From positions 42,024,699 to 42,088,698 of the forward strand of contig OX457039.1 of assembly GCA_949752735.1 (NCBI GenBank): DNA of 64,000 nt, written 5' to 3'. A program made the translations under genes and the position numbers. Shown piece by piece: positions 1 through 11,050 of the stretch. The notes beneath the pieces are model-generated. The model made no database searches. It saw only the letters and a program-made list of their open reading frames with translations, and was not told the DNA's origin. Position 1 is the stretch's first letter, and every line of letters starts with the position of its first letter. This stretch comes from Lumbricus terrestris. Lineage: Eukaryota > Annelida > Clitellata > Crassiclitellata > Lumbricidae.

Positions 1-1000
1 GAATTGTGAAATAGTTTCGCTTCCAGCGAACTATACGGGTGGACTCCCTAAAGGCCTGGTACCAGAAAAACATATACGAAGAATTTGACTGTCCCGTTGC
101 GGACAAAGGACAATGGTGGTGGCACAATATCGGTTAGGGTTGGATCCCCTAGAGTGGAGTTGGTGTCGCCTTCTATGGCCGACCTCATGGCAGCGCCAGG
201 TATTACCTGTTAGAAGTGACGGCGCGTCGGCAACTCGCTGTAACATGGTGCGAAAGAACACAGTGCATGCGGAGGAGAAAGCGAAGTTGGCAGCCGCGGA
301 AAGGAGCTCTAAGCGAGGGACCTCTGCCCGAAGAGTGAACCCTGTTTCGAGGATTGGCCATCCTGGAGCTCGGGATGTTACCCCCAAGGTGGCCGCGGGC
401 GGGGCAGCATCAGGATCCGACGCTACAGAGCTATACACCTTGTTCCGGGCCTCTTTGCCGAGACGTTCTTCTCCAGTGGCACAGATGCGAGTAGAGGATA
501 TGACCGATGGGTCAGAGTACGAGGCAAGGCACCGTGTTGCCCGCGAGCGGACCGACGTCGAGCGCTTCACGGTTATGCGCCGTCACACACCTCGATTAAA
601 AATTCCGACTGAACTTCAAATAATATTATCACTAATAAATCAACAGCTAAGAACATCGCCTATGAACGTGAAGATCTCTTCTGGAAATGCAAGCCTTCTG
701 CTGCGCTTCTGCATGAGGTCACATTCTTAACGCTTCTGTTTGCTCTGCACTCTACCCATCCACAGCGTCGTCAACATTCACGACAGCAGCAAGACAATTC
801 AATGACTAAGGTCTTCGCATCAACTAACATACATACTAACCGCGGTTTAGGTTTCGTGAATAGGTCTCCAGCCATCAACGTACACAAGCATCCTCCCTCA
901 GGTACAAAGACAGAGAGGGGCAAAGACACAGTCAAGGGAGGAGAGCAATAGGAAGTGGTTAGAGTTGGACTGCAGAGAGGAGATGGAGTAGGAAGTGCTG
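1..1000. other. GC-rich patch, unassigned
   Basis: Roughly 100-590 is GC- and CpG-richer than its surroundings and is open on both strands (a 205-codon frame on + from 113 and a 179-codon frame on - from 570). Neither frame shows a domain I recognise, and both are rich in Arg, Ser and Ala, as expected of GC-rich noncoding sequence. It could be a decayed retroelement or an exon cut off by the window edge. From 600 onward the sequence returns to AT-rich DNA with no gene visible. Confidence 0.3.
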
Positions 1001-2040
1001 TGATTCAGCGGTATTATTAGGTTGTTTCCACAACAGGAAAACATTTCCAGGTTCTATATATCCATCGTCTATAAGCATCCATCACGATTTTACTATTTCA
1101 ATGACTGTTCGGTAATTTGTAATAGAGTCTATTGGTCACATAACTCACATTTGTAGGCTATACATACATCGACAACGTGACACGGTTACAGGGTGTTCTC
1201 AGGATGAGAATTGCAGAGGGTTAGGGGGTTTCAACTTTCAACCCCCAGTCTTTCTCAGAGCCACAAAGCCTATAGTAGGCCTAAGTCTGTTTTCACACCC
1301 CAGTTCCAAGTGGTTCAAAGTCTAACCCCCATCCCAGTTATTTTTTCACATTTCTCACATTGGTTTTTCTTACTCTCTGAGCAGACTGCATGAGCTCCTG
1401 GCTCAACCTTCGATGGTTGCCGATAGGTGGTATATATGACAAGTTTGGGACTGACAACTTGGAAATGGAATACTGGGCCCGAATTTGTTATGTTTCAAAT
1501 TCACTTGATGTATAGGCTACGCGGTAGATAACGTCAACTGACTCCTTAAAGCCACCTTGCATGTTGTTTGTTCATTCCCCTATCGTATTGCTCCACAGTA
1601 AGACCGCTTACCAAAACTGCACGACGTGGTGTGTATTCCTTGTTCGTTTTAACCTGTAGGCCTAACAGTGTAACTGGTAGCGTCTCGAGATTAGTCATAG
1701 ATCTGTTTATAGCTACACAGCAGTTTATATAGTGAGGTCGGTCTTCTTATACTTATAGGTTTCCATGTTTTCATTGTTTATGTCTTCGATTGTGTACGAT
1801 CTGCGAAAACCCTTCAGGAGAAAAGCTGCGGTACACGGTACACCAGCGGGTGTTTGTTATACGGCCACAGCGGCACTTCGAACAGCAATAATAAATAATT
1901 TATTGCGCCATCATTACGTCATGCACGTCACTCGCGATCGACAGACTTGCAATAGGGGTGGGGGGGGAGGGCGATGGTACAGGATATCTTTAATGCCTTT
2001 CATAAACCACCAATCGATGGGTAGATCGATCCGTAGGATC
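1001..2040. other. Intergenic, one diverged dispersed repeat
   Basis: No gene is visible. The stretch around 1205-1350 (subterminal motif ttttcacaccccagttcc) is related, with many differences, to 35820-35970 on the same strand, so it is probably an old dispersed repeat. Confidence 0.4.
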
Positions 2041-2044
2041 ATAT

Positions 2045-2050
2045 GAAGGC

Positions 2051-2085
<35 letters not shown>

Positions 2086-2305
2086 TAGACAAGGCAGAGA
2101 TATAAATACAGACAGACAGACAGACGGACGGACAGGCAGACAGACAGACAGATAGACAAGGCAGAGATATAAACACAGACAGACGGACGGGCAGACAGAC
2201 CAGACAGACCAGACAGACAGATAGATAGGCAGAGATATAAATACAGACAGAGACAGAGACAGACGGACGGACAGACAGACAGAGACAGACATACAGAGAC
2301 AGATA
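2045..2305. repeat. (GACA)n microsatellite with variants
   Basis: Long run of GACA and GACG tetranucleotides interrupted by phrases such as aaggcagagatataaa, which recurs three times at about 60-70 bp spacing. This indicates a higher-order repeat over the simple repeat. The long Cys/Leu/Ser/Val reading frames on the opposite strand are products of the repeat. Confidence 0.9.
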
Positions 2306-2544
2306 GAAATGCAGACGTGTGCAGCGTGCATACAATGACACATAAACTCACGAGTAAACTGAATGCATATACAATGTACAATGTACAATTGTACAATGTA
2401 CATCCAGGAATTCATTGCTGCGCAGTAGTCCATACATCAACATCATTATTTTATCCACCGACTGATAAATACGATGGCGCTATAGAAGTTATTTGTTTAA
2501 CACGGCGCGACCTCATGCGTCAGAGGCACGTCGTTGTCATGGCG

Positions 2545-2585
2545 ATATCGATGGCTGGAAGCACAAAGGTGCTAAGCGCACTTTT
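2545..2585 (+). repeat. Left terminal inverted repeat of the 5.1-kb transposon
   Basis: Matches the reverse complement of 7580-7620 at all 41 positions. It contains a 5-bp-stem hairpin (AGCAC/GTGCT). It lies at the 3' side of the minus-strand transposase gene. Confidence 0.93.
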
Positions 2586-3277
2586 CTTAATTCTAAGAAA
2601 ACTGAAGTTGAAGTTTTGTTATGTGTTGCTAAAATTCATTATTCAAAATAATTCGATTTGCAATGACTTTTCCAAAAGAAGAGCTTATTGCAGTGTTACA
2701 AGTATTTTTATTTTTGCACAAATAATTCTGTTTGTAAAAAAAAAATGACTTTGTAAAATTACTGTAAGGAAATATATGCACTTAGGACTTTTGTGCGCTG
2801 ATGCTGGGACACCTGAAATACTAATTCATGTCAACTGTTTTGACAATTGTTTTAGAAGACCCTTAATAAATACTGTTCTAACTAGCCTTTAAGCATTTGT
2901 TAATTTATTAAGCACCACATGATTATATTATTTAATTTTAAAATTTCTTTTAAGCAAAAAAACTCCTAATAATATCAGGAAAATAACCAAAAATAATTTA
3001 ATTCAAGTATGAGCGACTCTTACGCCGAGTTTTCCTTCAAATTAATGTGATAATCATAGCTGTCATACTTATCATTATAATTAACATCCAATAAAGATTT
3101 AAGAAAAAAATATTATAATGAAAATCAAGAAGCACCAAAATGCATCTTCCTCCATAATTTATCCACATTTCACACGTTGAAGAAGTAAAACAATAAAATG
3201 CAACAGTAATTATAAAATAATGCTCTGCATTCAAGCCATTAGTTTCAGATAAGAAAAAAATAACATTAAGTTTGAAT

Positions 3278-5309
3278 TCAGTCTTCTTCCTCGTCAGCAC
3301 AGGGCTCCGAAAGACAGTCTCGAGCTCTAGCATTTGAAGGCAAGTCATTGTAGAAAACCGCATGCTCTGCCGGAATTACTCTGCTCTTCAGTAGCGCAAG
3401 GAGGTCAGCTTTTTTGGCCGTCGAGATTGGGATTCGAGAGAGATAGGCTGGTGTAAGTTCCCCTATCAGTGTGTTTGGCCTGCCGCGTTTGCTGGATATG
3501 TTGAGGCGAAGGAAATTCTCATCACTAATCTGGTATTTGTACTCAATGACAAATGGGTGAAGTTTACTGAAGCGCAGCCACTTAACACGTAGCCAATTCA
3601 CCGTATCCCCCTCCATATTCTTGCTGCGATTTAGTAGAAGAGTAGAAGCCAGCATCTTCAAGTCACTGAAGTCTGTGTGCATCATTCGCTGAACGATAAA
3701 TGGAGGAGCTTTCTTTCGTGCACCGGCTATCGCCACTTCCCAATCACGAGTTGTATAAATTTTGAGATGCTTTGTAGCTCGCTCAATCAGGGAGTGCATT
3801 AGATCTACATCTAAATACGAGTGGCCACTCTCCATATACTTTAGATCAACAGTTTGTAGAGAAGGCAATGTTCTAATGGCGTACAACATGACTGCACAGA
3901 TAAACTGGTTGCGATTTTGTCCACCGCAAGTATCTGAGAATGATGTGACGTGCGTGACGGTTGCTGGAAGTTTTCGCAAGTAATCCAGAAGGGCGGACCC
4001 TATATCATTTGCTCCCCTACCACCTTCTGTCTCGTCCCATATGTAATTGAATCCTTGTTGGGATGCCGATTCCAGTATCGTAAAGTTGTACACAGCAAGC
4101 TTCCTTCTATAATATATTTGTGAATCACCTGCATGTGGAGTAGAGAGAACTGCTTCAAGATCAAATGTTATGGCTCGATACGATTGGTCACTGCAAGCTT
4201 TTACTTTATCGCGACTCTTCTCCTCCATAGACTCTTTTTCTCGCCTTTTATGTGCTTCCCATGCATCATGCAAGTTCGTCTTCTCTGTATCCACAGCATT
4301 TCTGTAGCTATTACAAGTGGAGCACTGATCTTTCTTAGGAATAAAGAAGCCAAGATTAAATTGGGTATTGAAGACTCTTCGATAGATTTCTTGCTTAACA
4401 GGTGCTACTCCAAGCCTTTGACAGTAATCCTCACTGTACAAACGGTAAAGCTGTTGAATATTAAGATCAGGTGCCAAATACCGTTTACGTGAGTCTTTGC
4501 GAGTGTAATGCGATTCAACCTGCGGAAAGCTGTTTATGTGATCGACGATCTTCTGGATATTCTCATCTGAAGTTTTATTTGCAGGAACCTTTCCTTTCCG
4601 ACCATCTTTTCCAACAAATAAACCAGTATCTGATTTACCTTTTAAAGCCCTGTTAACAATCTTGATTGAAATAGCAAGAGTACTGCAAAAGAAGTTTCTA
4701 CAGACACGCATTCGATCATCATCGGACATCAAATAATACTCTCGACTTTTCTTGCGCTTTGTGCTTACAGCCTCTCCAGTTGCAGCATCTATGCTACGCC
4801 TGCGGACAGCAACTTCAGTGACTGCGCTGCAGAGGAACTGAGACTTGCACTGAATGTCTTGCAACGAGTAATACTCGTTGCATAATTGCACTTGCTTATC
4901 TTCCGAAATCATGACCCCACACTTAAAACGACATCCTTCTTCGCAACCCCCACATGGTTTTTTTCCCGCCACTAGTTTCCCTTTCCTCGAAACATACTCC
5001 TTTCCATTAGCTCGAGATAGCTGCCTAACATTTCGTTTCCAACCTTGTGTATTTCGTTTACGCTTTCGTGAACGCTCCTCCATATCTGATGGTGGTAGGC
5101 AAGGTGTAGATGCATCGTCGCTGAGAGGAAGACTTCCTGAGGGACCAGGCTCTTCGTTAGAGAGAGAGGTTGAACGAGTAGTCACTGTAACTTCTGTTGG
5201 ATGTGGAGGATTAACTACATCAACTGTTGTTGGAAGCACTGAATCAGGTGACATCTGTTGAGAAGAAATAACCCCGACTGGAACTTGCAAAGGTTGCAAG
5301 ATTGGTGGC
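3278..5309 (-). CDS. Transposase-like protein, exon 3 (Cys-rich and DDE-like catalytic region)
   Basis: Exon 3 supplies residues 410-1086 of a predicted 1086-residue protein. In order it shows a basic NLS-like patch (RKRKR, about residue 490), a Cys cluster CGGCEEGCRFKC (about 529-540), a CSTC pair (about 742), then an RNase-H-like core. The core candidates are ITFDLE (Asp about 793), FSDTCGGQNRN (Asp about 869) and MESGHSYLDVDLMHSLIER (Glu/His/Asp/Glu, 903-919). This pattern belongs to a widespread metazoan family I know as DUF7869-type; a DDE transposase role is inferred from the motif spacing plus the flanking TIRs. The exon is preceded by the acceptor tttattttacatgtcatgtag, and the codon AG|G is completed across the intron. 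The upstream Met at 5350 would lie in the intron, so it is not used as start. The stop TGA follows an acidic tail EEED. Confidence 0.85.
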
Positions 5310-5644
5310 CTACATGACATGTAAAATAAAAATAAATGCCAATTAAACACTCATTTTTAATAATTTAATAATCTTCCTTTATTGAAGTTCACATTCACAG
5401 AATGCATTGCGATTACAATGAAACATTCATAATCATAGTACACTGTAGTAACTGATGACAAGTTTAACAGAAGTTTAATTTAACTTTTGTATTTTCATCA
5501 TAAGAGTAGTTTAAGTAAATTAATTCATCAATTATAATGGCAGAAATACAAGAAAATGACTACTCCATAGAGACAATGACTATTAGACCTTCATTTTAAA
5601 ATAATAATTGAAACCACATTTGAAATGATAGTACAAAGAACTAC
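5310..5644 (-). other. Intron 2 of the transposase gene
   Basis: 335 bp, GT-AG, AT-rich, between donor AAG|GTAGTT and acceptor CATGTAG|G. It contains stops in the relevant frame, so read-through would truncate the protein right after the tandem repeats. Confidence 0.8.
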
Positions 5645-6782
5645 CTTAGGCGAGTAATGATGATAACTTTACGGGTACGAGTTCTTTCCATCGGAGTGGC
5701 CATACTTGCAACATGAAGGTTGAAAGGCTCGGACGTCAGCAGGTGTGAATGGTCTAGCACTTCTACTGCAGAAACCTCTCTGCAAAAAGGCTCCAAGACT
5801 AGAGGAAGTGTAGGATCAAGCCCTTCAACTGTCATAGCAGGTGTACGATTAAGCGGAGAAGAAACCTCGAGGTCCAGAGGAAGCATAGTTGCAGGCAAAT
5901 CAGTTGCCAGCGGGTGTGAATGGTCGAGCACTTCTACTGCAGAAACCTCTCTGCAAAAAGGCTCCAAGACTAGAGGAAGTGTAGGATCAAGCCCTTCAAC
6001 TGTCATAGCAGGTGTACGATTAAGCGGAGAAGAAACCTCGAGGTCCAGAGGAAGCATAGTTGCAGGCAAATCAGTTGCCAGCGGGTGTGAATGGTCGAGC
6101 ACTTCTACTGCAGAAACCTCTCTGCAAAAAGGCTCCAAGACTAGAGGAAGTGTAGGATCAAGCCCTTCAACTGTCATAGCAGGTGTACGATTAAGCGGAG
6201 AAGAAACCTCGAGGTCCAGAGGAAGCATAGTTGCAGGCAAATCAGTTGCCAGCGGGTGTGAATGGTCGAGCACTTCTACTGCAGAAACCTCTCTGCAAAA
6301 AGGCTCCAAGACTAGAGGAAGTGTAGGATCAAGCCCTTCAACTGTCATAGCAGGTGTACGATTAAGCGGAGAAGAAACCTCGAGGTCCAGAGGAAGCATA
6401 GTTGCAGGCAAATCAGTTGCCAGCGGGTGTGAATGGTCGAGCACTTCTACTGCAGAAACCTCTCTGCAAAAAGGCTCCAAGACTAGAGGAAGTGTAGGAT
6501 CAAGCCCTTCAACTGTCATAGCAGGTGTACGATTAAGCGGAGAAGAAACCTCGAGGTCCAGAGGAAGCATAGTTGCAGGCAAATCAGTTGCCAGCGGGTG
6601 TGAATGGTCGAGCACTTCTACTGCAGAAACCTCTCTGCAAAAAGGCTCCAAGACTAGAGGAAGTGTAGGATCAAGCCCTTCAACTGTCATAGCAGGTGTA
6701 CGATTAAGCGGAGAAGAAATCTCGAGGTCCAGAGGAAGCATAGTTGCAGGCAAATCAGTTGCCAGATGTTCAGTAGAAGTTC
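5645..6782 (-). CDS. Transposase-like protein, exon 2 (six 57-residue tandem repeats)
   Basis: Exon 2 encodes residues 31-410. Residues 37-378 are six tandem copies of a 57-residue unit beginning LATDLPATML and ending VEVLDHSHP, followed by a unique basic linker (RTRTRK) leading into exon 3. Splice signals are acceptor ttttgtctgtcttag|GA and donor CTAAG|GTAGTT. Both junctions preserve frame (phase 1 in, phase 2 out). The open frame runs upstream to a Met at 6912, but the stretch before the acceptor is better read as intron. The unit is rich in Leu, Pro, Glu, Ser and Thr, looks disordered and matches nothing I recognise. The plus strand is also open for 404 codons here because the 171-bp unit is a multiple of three; that frame is a shadow. 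Confidence 0.8.
5740..6765 (-). repeat. Six tandem copies of a 171-bp coding unit
   Basis: Unit length is exactly 171 bp (57 codons) and six copies fill 1026 bp. The copies look identical by eye except for one base in the first (tctagcac for tcgagcac) and one in the last (aaatctcg for aaacctcg). Such homogeneity implies very recent expansion or ongoing conversion, and both outer copies carry the private changes. Confidence 0.95.
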
Positions 6783-7123
6783 CTAAGACAGACAAAATGC
6801 ATACCCAAGTTAAACAATGTAAAGAAACACGGAGGGATGCATCGCTGGTTTTAATATTCACTATGGCAAGCAATACCGGTCTATGCGTCTGCAGGTGTGT
6901 TCTGGTGGTCACGATCCTACCTGTAGTTGCTTAATAATACCGATGAGACGTCCATGACATCGCCTTTCGATGCAGCCCAAACCTTACTGCATAATACCGC
7001 ATAATTTTTACAATTTTACCACATAAGCCGATTTCGAGCTTTAAATCACTTAATTTCCCAAACATCAACATTTATTTTCCATAATTTTACAGTATTTTCT
7101 AAGGTTCCTATTAATAAGCTTAC
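6783..7123 (-). other. Intron 1 of the transposase gene
   Basis: 341 bp, GT-AG, with donor GTAAGC and acceptor tctgtcttag. Phase 1 at both ends. Confidence 0.75.
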
Positions 7124-7214
7124 CATCATCACTGGATTCCTCGATTGAATCATTAAGGTCCATGATCATCTGAAGCGCTTGTGCAGAACTGAAACGATGC
7201 ACTCGTTTATGCAT
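7124..7214 (-). CDS. Transposase-like protein, exon 1
   Basis: Thirty codons plus one base, starting at ATG 7214-7212: begins MHKRVHRFSSAQALQMIMDL and ends DSIEESSDD, with donor G|GTAAGC at 7123. A short basic-then-acidic N-terminus with a Ser/Ala-Leu helix is typical of animal transposases. The leftover G joins the GA of exon 2 to make a Gly codon, in frame. This exon is too short for automatic ORF calls; support is the perfect splice phase, strong donor and position inside the transposon. Confidence 0.72.
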
Positions 7215-7579
7215 TTCAATAATAATGTATTGAGAGCAGAAACAGTAAACAATAAGCAGTAAACACTAAAGATTTCGAGATATTGTTTCTGTTATTTTTA
7301 ATGTAACTTTTATTATTTTTGTAACGGGGACGACGATAAACAGTAATGGCGAATGGCGTGGAAGTCAACAACAAAGACAAGGCGTTAAAAAAAGAGGGTG
7401 CACATAGGTATTAAGTGCGCTTGAGCTATTTGCGCTCTATGGATTTCAGCCAATGAGACTTAGCCCAATTGTGTTTTGGTGCCAAGTGATCCAAATTAAC
7501 ATCGTAAACGTTAGTACCTTTGTGCTCCGATGTATATTTCTTCCAGGCATATTATGCACTACTTTTTTGAAAAACCCAA

Positions 7580-7620
7580 AAAAGTGCGCTTAGCACCTTT
7601 GTGCTTCCAGCCATCGATAT
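7580..7620 (-). repeat. Right terminal inverted repeat of the 5.1-kb transposon
   Basis: Perfect inverted copy of 2545-2585. It lies about 365 bp upstream of the proposed start codon at 7214, so the promoter of the transposase gene should lie between 7215 and 7580. The same gap holds shorter subterminal echoes of the TIR: aagtgcgcttgagc near 7410 and acctttgtgctccgatgta near 7515. Confidence 0.93.
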
Positions 7621-10200
7621 AATAGGTACAGAATTATGTTCGTATACTTGATCGCTCAGATGTTTTTCTCTATGCGATATTTATGCACGATCGAGTTAAA
7701 AAGAAACGGCCAATTATAATTGGCCTAGATTTCCCGCCGCAGGTTTGTTGTTCTCAGTGTCCGTCAGACGTCGTGACAGGTGCGCTCAACAAGCAGAATA
7801 TATATGCATATATAATATATATATATACAAACATATATATTATATTATATATATAGTGCCTAATCGCTTCTACAGATGGGCTAATGACGACGGAAAAACG
7901 GATGAAAGAAGAGAAGAAAGAAGATTGAAGAAGAAGGAATGAAGGGAAAGAAGGAAGGACGGAATGGCAGACAGAAGAAATGAAAATGTGGATGAGGGCA
8001 AAGAAGTCTCCCATCCAATGACGTACATGTAGACTATGTGTTGGCGTGTGATCTCTGTGGCCTCGGGTTCGAATCCAGGCCCGGCACATATATAAAGCGT
8101 TGATATAATCTAGCCTATTCATTACCAAACTCCACCACTGGTCGCATTCTGCCAGTGCCAGTCCCAAGCGTGGATAAAGGAGGAGGGCGATACTAATCAT
8201 CTTTGATATGGCATGCAGTGTCGTTAAACTTAAACATGTAACAAGCAAGTATTCATTACCTCCGAGATACGAGTAATTGGGCACTGGTGTGTGTGGTTGA
8301 TTTTCAGTGACTGAAATTGAGTAGACACTCATGTGCTCAACATAATTGGTTTTCTGAAAGTCCTAACACAATGTTGGGCCTGCTTATTTGATTCTTCTTC
8401 TATATCTTGGAATTAAACAGCTGCCTCTTAAAGAATCAACTCTAGAGTATCGGCCTACATTAATAATTATTTATTGCAATTCCTATTCAGCTGCCGGTGA
8501 TTGTGTGTCTTCGAAGACTATACCAGGCCACTTATGATTCATGTGCTACAAGCAACTTATAGGCTAAGGCATGCATTAAACCTAATGAGTTTCTGAGCAA
8601 TTATTAATATTGTAGCCTGTGGCAAATTTCAGAGAAACCTAAATCACTTTAATTTGCTCTACAAGTCCTACTGCAGGTTCTGGCCTAATCTGCTCTCAAT
8701 TAACTGAACGAGCATACCTTTTTATTATTTTTTAAATTTCAAATGAACTGGGACCTGTTTAGACAGAAGGTTGGCTTACGAGTAGGAGCTATGTTTCTGG
8801 CACCAGGGTCAAAGAGTTAAACCGATACGCAGCAGCTCTCACGAGTGCCTCAATGAATGGCCTACTATAGTAGGCCCTACTGGCTGCATGGTTGGCTGAC
8901 CTTGCACTTGATCTTTAAGTTAACCATTTACTGACTACAGTGTAGTAAATGGTATGGGAAATCCTATAGGTTTGCCCTTGGTCGATAAAGGGTTAAGGTT
9001 CCAAAGGTAACAAAGAATTTTAGACTTAAAATTCTTCGTTTATCTAGTCCTCAAGTCTCAATATTTATTATTGATATAATGCAGCGTAGAGTTCTCAGAT
9101 CTAAGTGCTAATTAAACTGATTGAATATTGCGGAGAAACCTAAAATCATCTCAGTTGCTATAGATCATCTAACTGTAGCATCTGGTTCAATCACAAACTA
9201 AACCTGACCAGCAGCTAACAATAATTAAACCCTAAGACTATATGCAGTGTCAGTCACCCATGGTGTCTCAGGTGCAGCTGCTTGTGGCAATGCACCAGCT
9301 GCAACAGCATAACACTCTGACGATGAGAGTGCAGTCCACTAAAAGTGCGTGGAAACGACTGCAGCTCGTCGTTCGAGTGTGAACCCTCTAGCACACGTGT
9401 CCGATGGAGTATGATTAATAGCACTAACCTCTGCCAGTTGCTACTGGAAGAGGCTTAGTAGGCCTAAATCTGGCTCCGGGTTTTGTTCACTGCAGTTGCC
9501 GTATAGATCTGACTGTAGTTGACCCCTTTGGGCAAGTTTGATTCAATTAGTGATAGCAAATAGCGCTGACATGCACCGTTGCCAAATAATTCGTATATTA
9601 AGTCAGGAACTCTGAGCATATACATATTATACAGTCAGCCAAACACAGTAACTGTTGTTAGCCTACATCGGATGTAGTCTAGACATATTCCTCATCGGCC
9701 AAATATGCATGACCTAGTAAAATAAATCTACATTGCAAAACTCTTATTATATGGCTAACGAAAATGGTAATCGTAGGCCTAATCGTAATCGTAATATTCA
9801 CGTGTCTTAAGCGGTACTCGAAAGCCAAGCGCAGGGCACCAGCTTATTCACGAGCGCTGTGTCTAGTCAGAGGAGTTGTACCAAAGAAGAAGGTGTTAGC
9901 CCGGTTACCAAATGATCAGATTCAATATAGTCAGCGAAGATATCGAGTCTTATAGAGCCTTACTTAGAAGATGCTTTGACGACGAGACCGCTCACAACAG
10001 CGCTATATAAATTCATGAATGAATGAATGACAGTCATGCATCCATGCAGCGGTATAAATCGCCAGCACATGTAGATCTATGGCTGTCAGGTCAGGCAGTG
10101 TTTAGTGTTTACTCTTACTTAACGAAAGCCAGAATGATCGAGATGGCGTCCATTTAGCGACGACGAGGAGAGAAACGAAAGTGGAGCACGACATCAAAGC
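7621..10200. other. Intergenic with one SINE
   Basis: AT-rich DNA with no gene. An AT microsatellite lies at about 7798-7855, and the SINE copy listed at 8040-8245 is the only identifiable element. Short ORFs on both strands lack recognisable domains. Confidence 0.5.
8040..8245 (+). repeat. tRNA-derived SINE, family B
   Basis: The head carries a pol III B-box-like motif (cgggttcgaatcc at about 8067) after an imperfect A-box region. The body (ccagtgccagtcccaagcg, then ataaaggaggagggcga) is shared with an inverted copy at 36358-36478. The tail runs to about acatgtaacaagcaag in both. Confidence 0.7.
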
Positions 10201-10224
10201 CTTTATAGCTACTCTGTCTTGTCT

Positions 10225-10498
10225 ATGGTTTATAATGCTCTCTCTGTCTCTGTCTCTCTGTGTCTGTCTCTCTATCTCTCTCTTTGTCTGTCTGTGTGTG
10301 TGTCTGTCTCTGTCTGTTTCTGTCTGTCTCCGTCTGTCTGTCCATCTGTCTCTCTCTGTCTCTCTCTGCCTGTCTGTCTCTTCCTGCCTGTCCCTGTCTC
10401 TACCTCTGTCTCTCTCTATTTCTCTCTCTTTCTCTCTCTCTCTCTTCCTCTATCTCTCTGTCTGTCTGTCTGTCTGTTTCTCTCTCTTTCTCTCACCA
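10225..10498. repeat. CT-rich (CTGT/CTCT)n microsatellite
   Basis: Pyrimidine-rich simple repeat; the frames open through it encode only Ser, Leu, Val and Cys and are not genes. Confidence 0.9.
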
Positions 10499-10657
10499 GG
10501 GCATTGAAAGTAAGTTGTTGTTGTCGTATAAGCAGTGTCTGTTTCAGGCTGCGCCACTATACAACTTTCGGAATTAAGATTATGGCCTATAGTATACAAT
10601 CAGAAAGTACGGCGAACTGCCGTCCGCGTCCAACTATACGCACCCACACAGCTCGCT

Positions 10658-10677
10658 GTGTTGTGTGTGTGTGTGTG

Positions 10678-10709
<32 letters not shown>

Positions 10710-10815
10710 TTGTGTTTGGGTGTGTGTGTGTGTGCGGTGTGTGTGTGTGTGTGTGTGTGTGGGTGTGGGTGTGGGTGTGGGTGTGGGTGTGGGTGTGGGT
10801 GTGTGCCTGTGTGTG
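10658..10815. repeat. (TG)n with embedded (GGGTGT)n
   Basis: TG dinucleotides, then six or seven hexamers gggtgt at about 10760-10803, then TG again. The G-rich hexamer block could form a G-quadruplex. Confidence 0.9.
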
Positions 10816-10902
10816 CCAGTGTCTATAATTATTGATAGACAGAAAGACGCTGGATTCCGACAGATAAGATTGATTTCAATCCAGTTTGGGGATGACTGCA
10901 TA

Positions 10903-10910
10903 AGACAGGC

Positions 10911-10962
<52 letters not shown>

Positions 10963-10963
10963 T

Positions 10964-11002
<39 letters not shown>

Positions 11003-11050
11003 GGACGGACGGACGGACAGACAGACAGACAGTCAGACAGACAGACAGAT
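10903..11050. repeat. (GACA)n / (GACT)n / (GACG)n microsatellite
   Basis: Successive blocks of GACA, GACT, GACG and GACA again, showing stepwise mutation and expansion of one tetranucleotide array. Confidence 0.92.

Larger units (their letters stand above)
2545..7620 (-). mobile_element. 5.1-kb TIR DNA transposon with repeat-bearing transposase gene
   Basis: The ends are perfect 41-bp inverted repeats (2545-2585 and 7580-7620) reading outward-in as ATATCGATGGCTGGAAGCAC and continuing AAAGGTGCTAAGCGCACTTTT. Each end contains a small hairpin, AGCAC-AAAG-GTGCT. Between them lies one three-exon gene on the minus strand (7214 to 3278). The target duplication cannot be separated from the palindromic outer bases: ATCGAT (6 bp) or TCGA (4 bp) both fit. 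The perfect TIRs, intact reading frame and near-identical internal tandem repeats indicate recent activity. The superfamily is not certain; the transposase is of the CGGQNRN (DUF7869-like) type. It is not a TTAA (piggyBac or Kolobok) insertion. Confidence 0.88.

Noticed and set aside
113..730. 205-codon GC-rich frame as a gene
   Set aside because: Both strands are open, no domain is seen, and the composition alone explains the open frames.
1914..2433. Cys/Leu/Ser/Val-rich frames up to 160 codons
   Set aside because: Encoded by the GACA microsatellite.
3762..5261. Several 60-127-codon plus-strand frames
   Set aside because: Antisense to the catalytic exon; no recognisable content.
5720..6934. 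404-codon plus-strand frame
   Set aside because: Shadow of the 171-bp tandem repeat: no splice or start context, and the minus strand has the coherent spliced gene.
10181..10965. 248-codon frame
   Set aside because: Runs through CT, TG and GACA simple repeats only.
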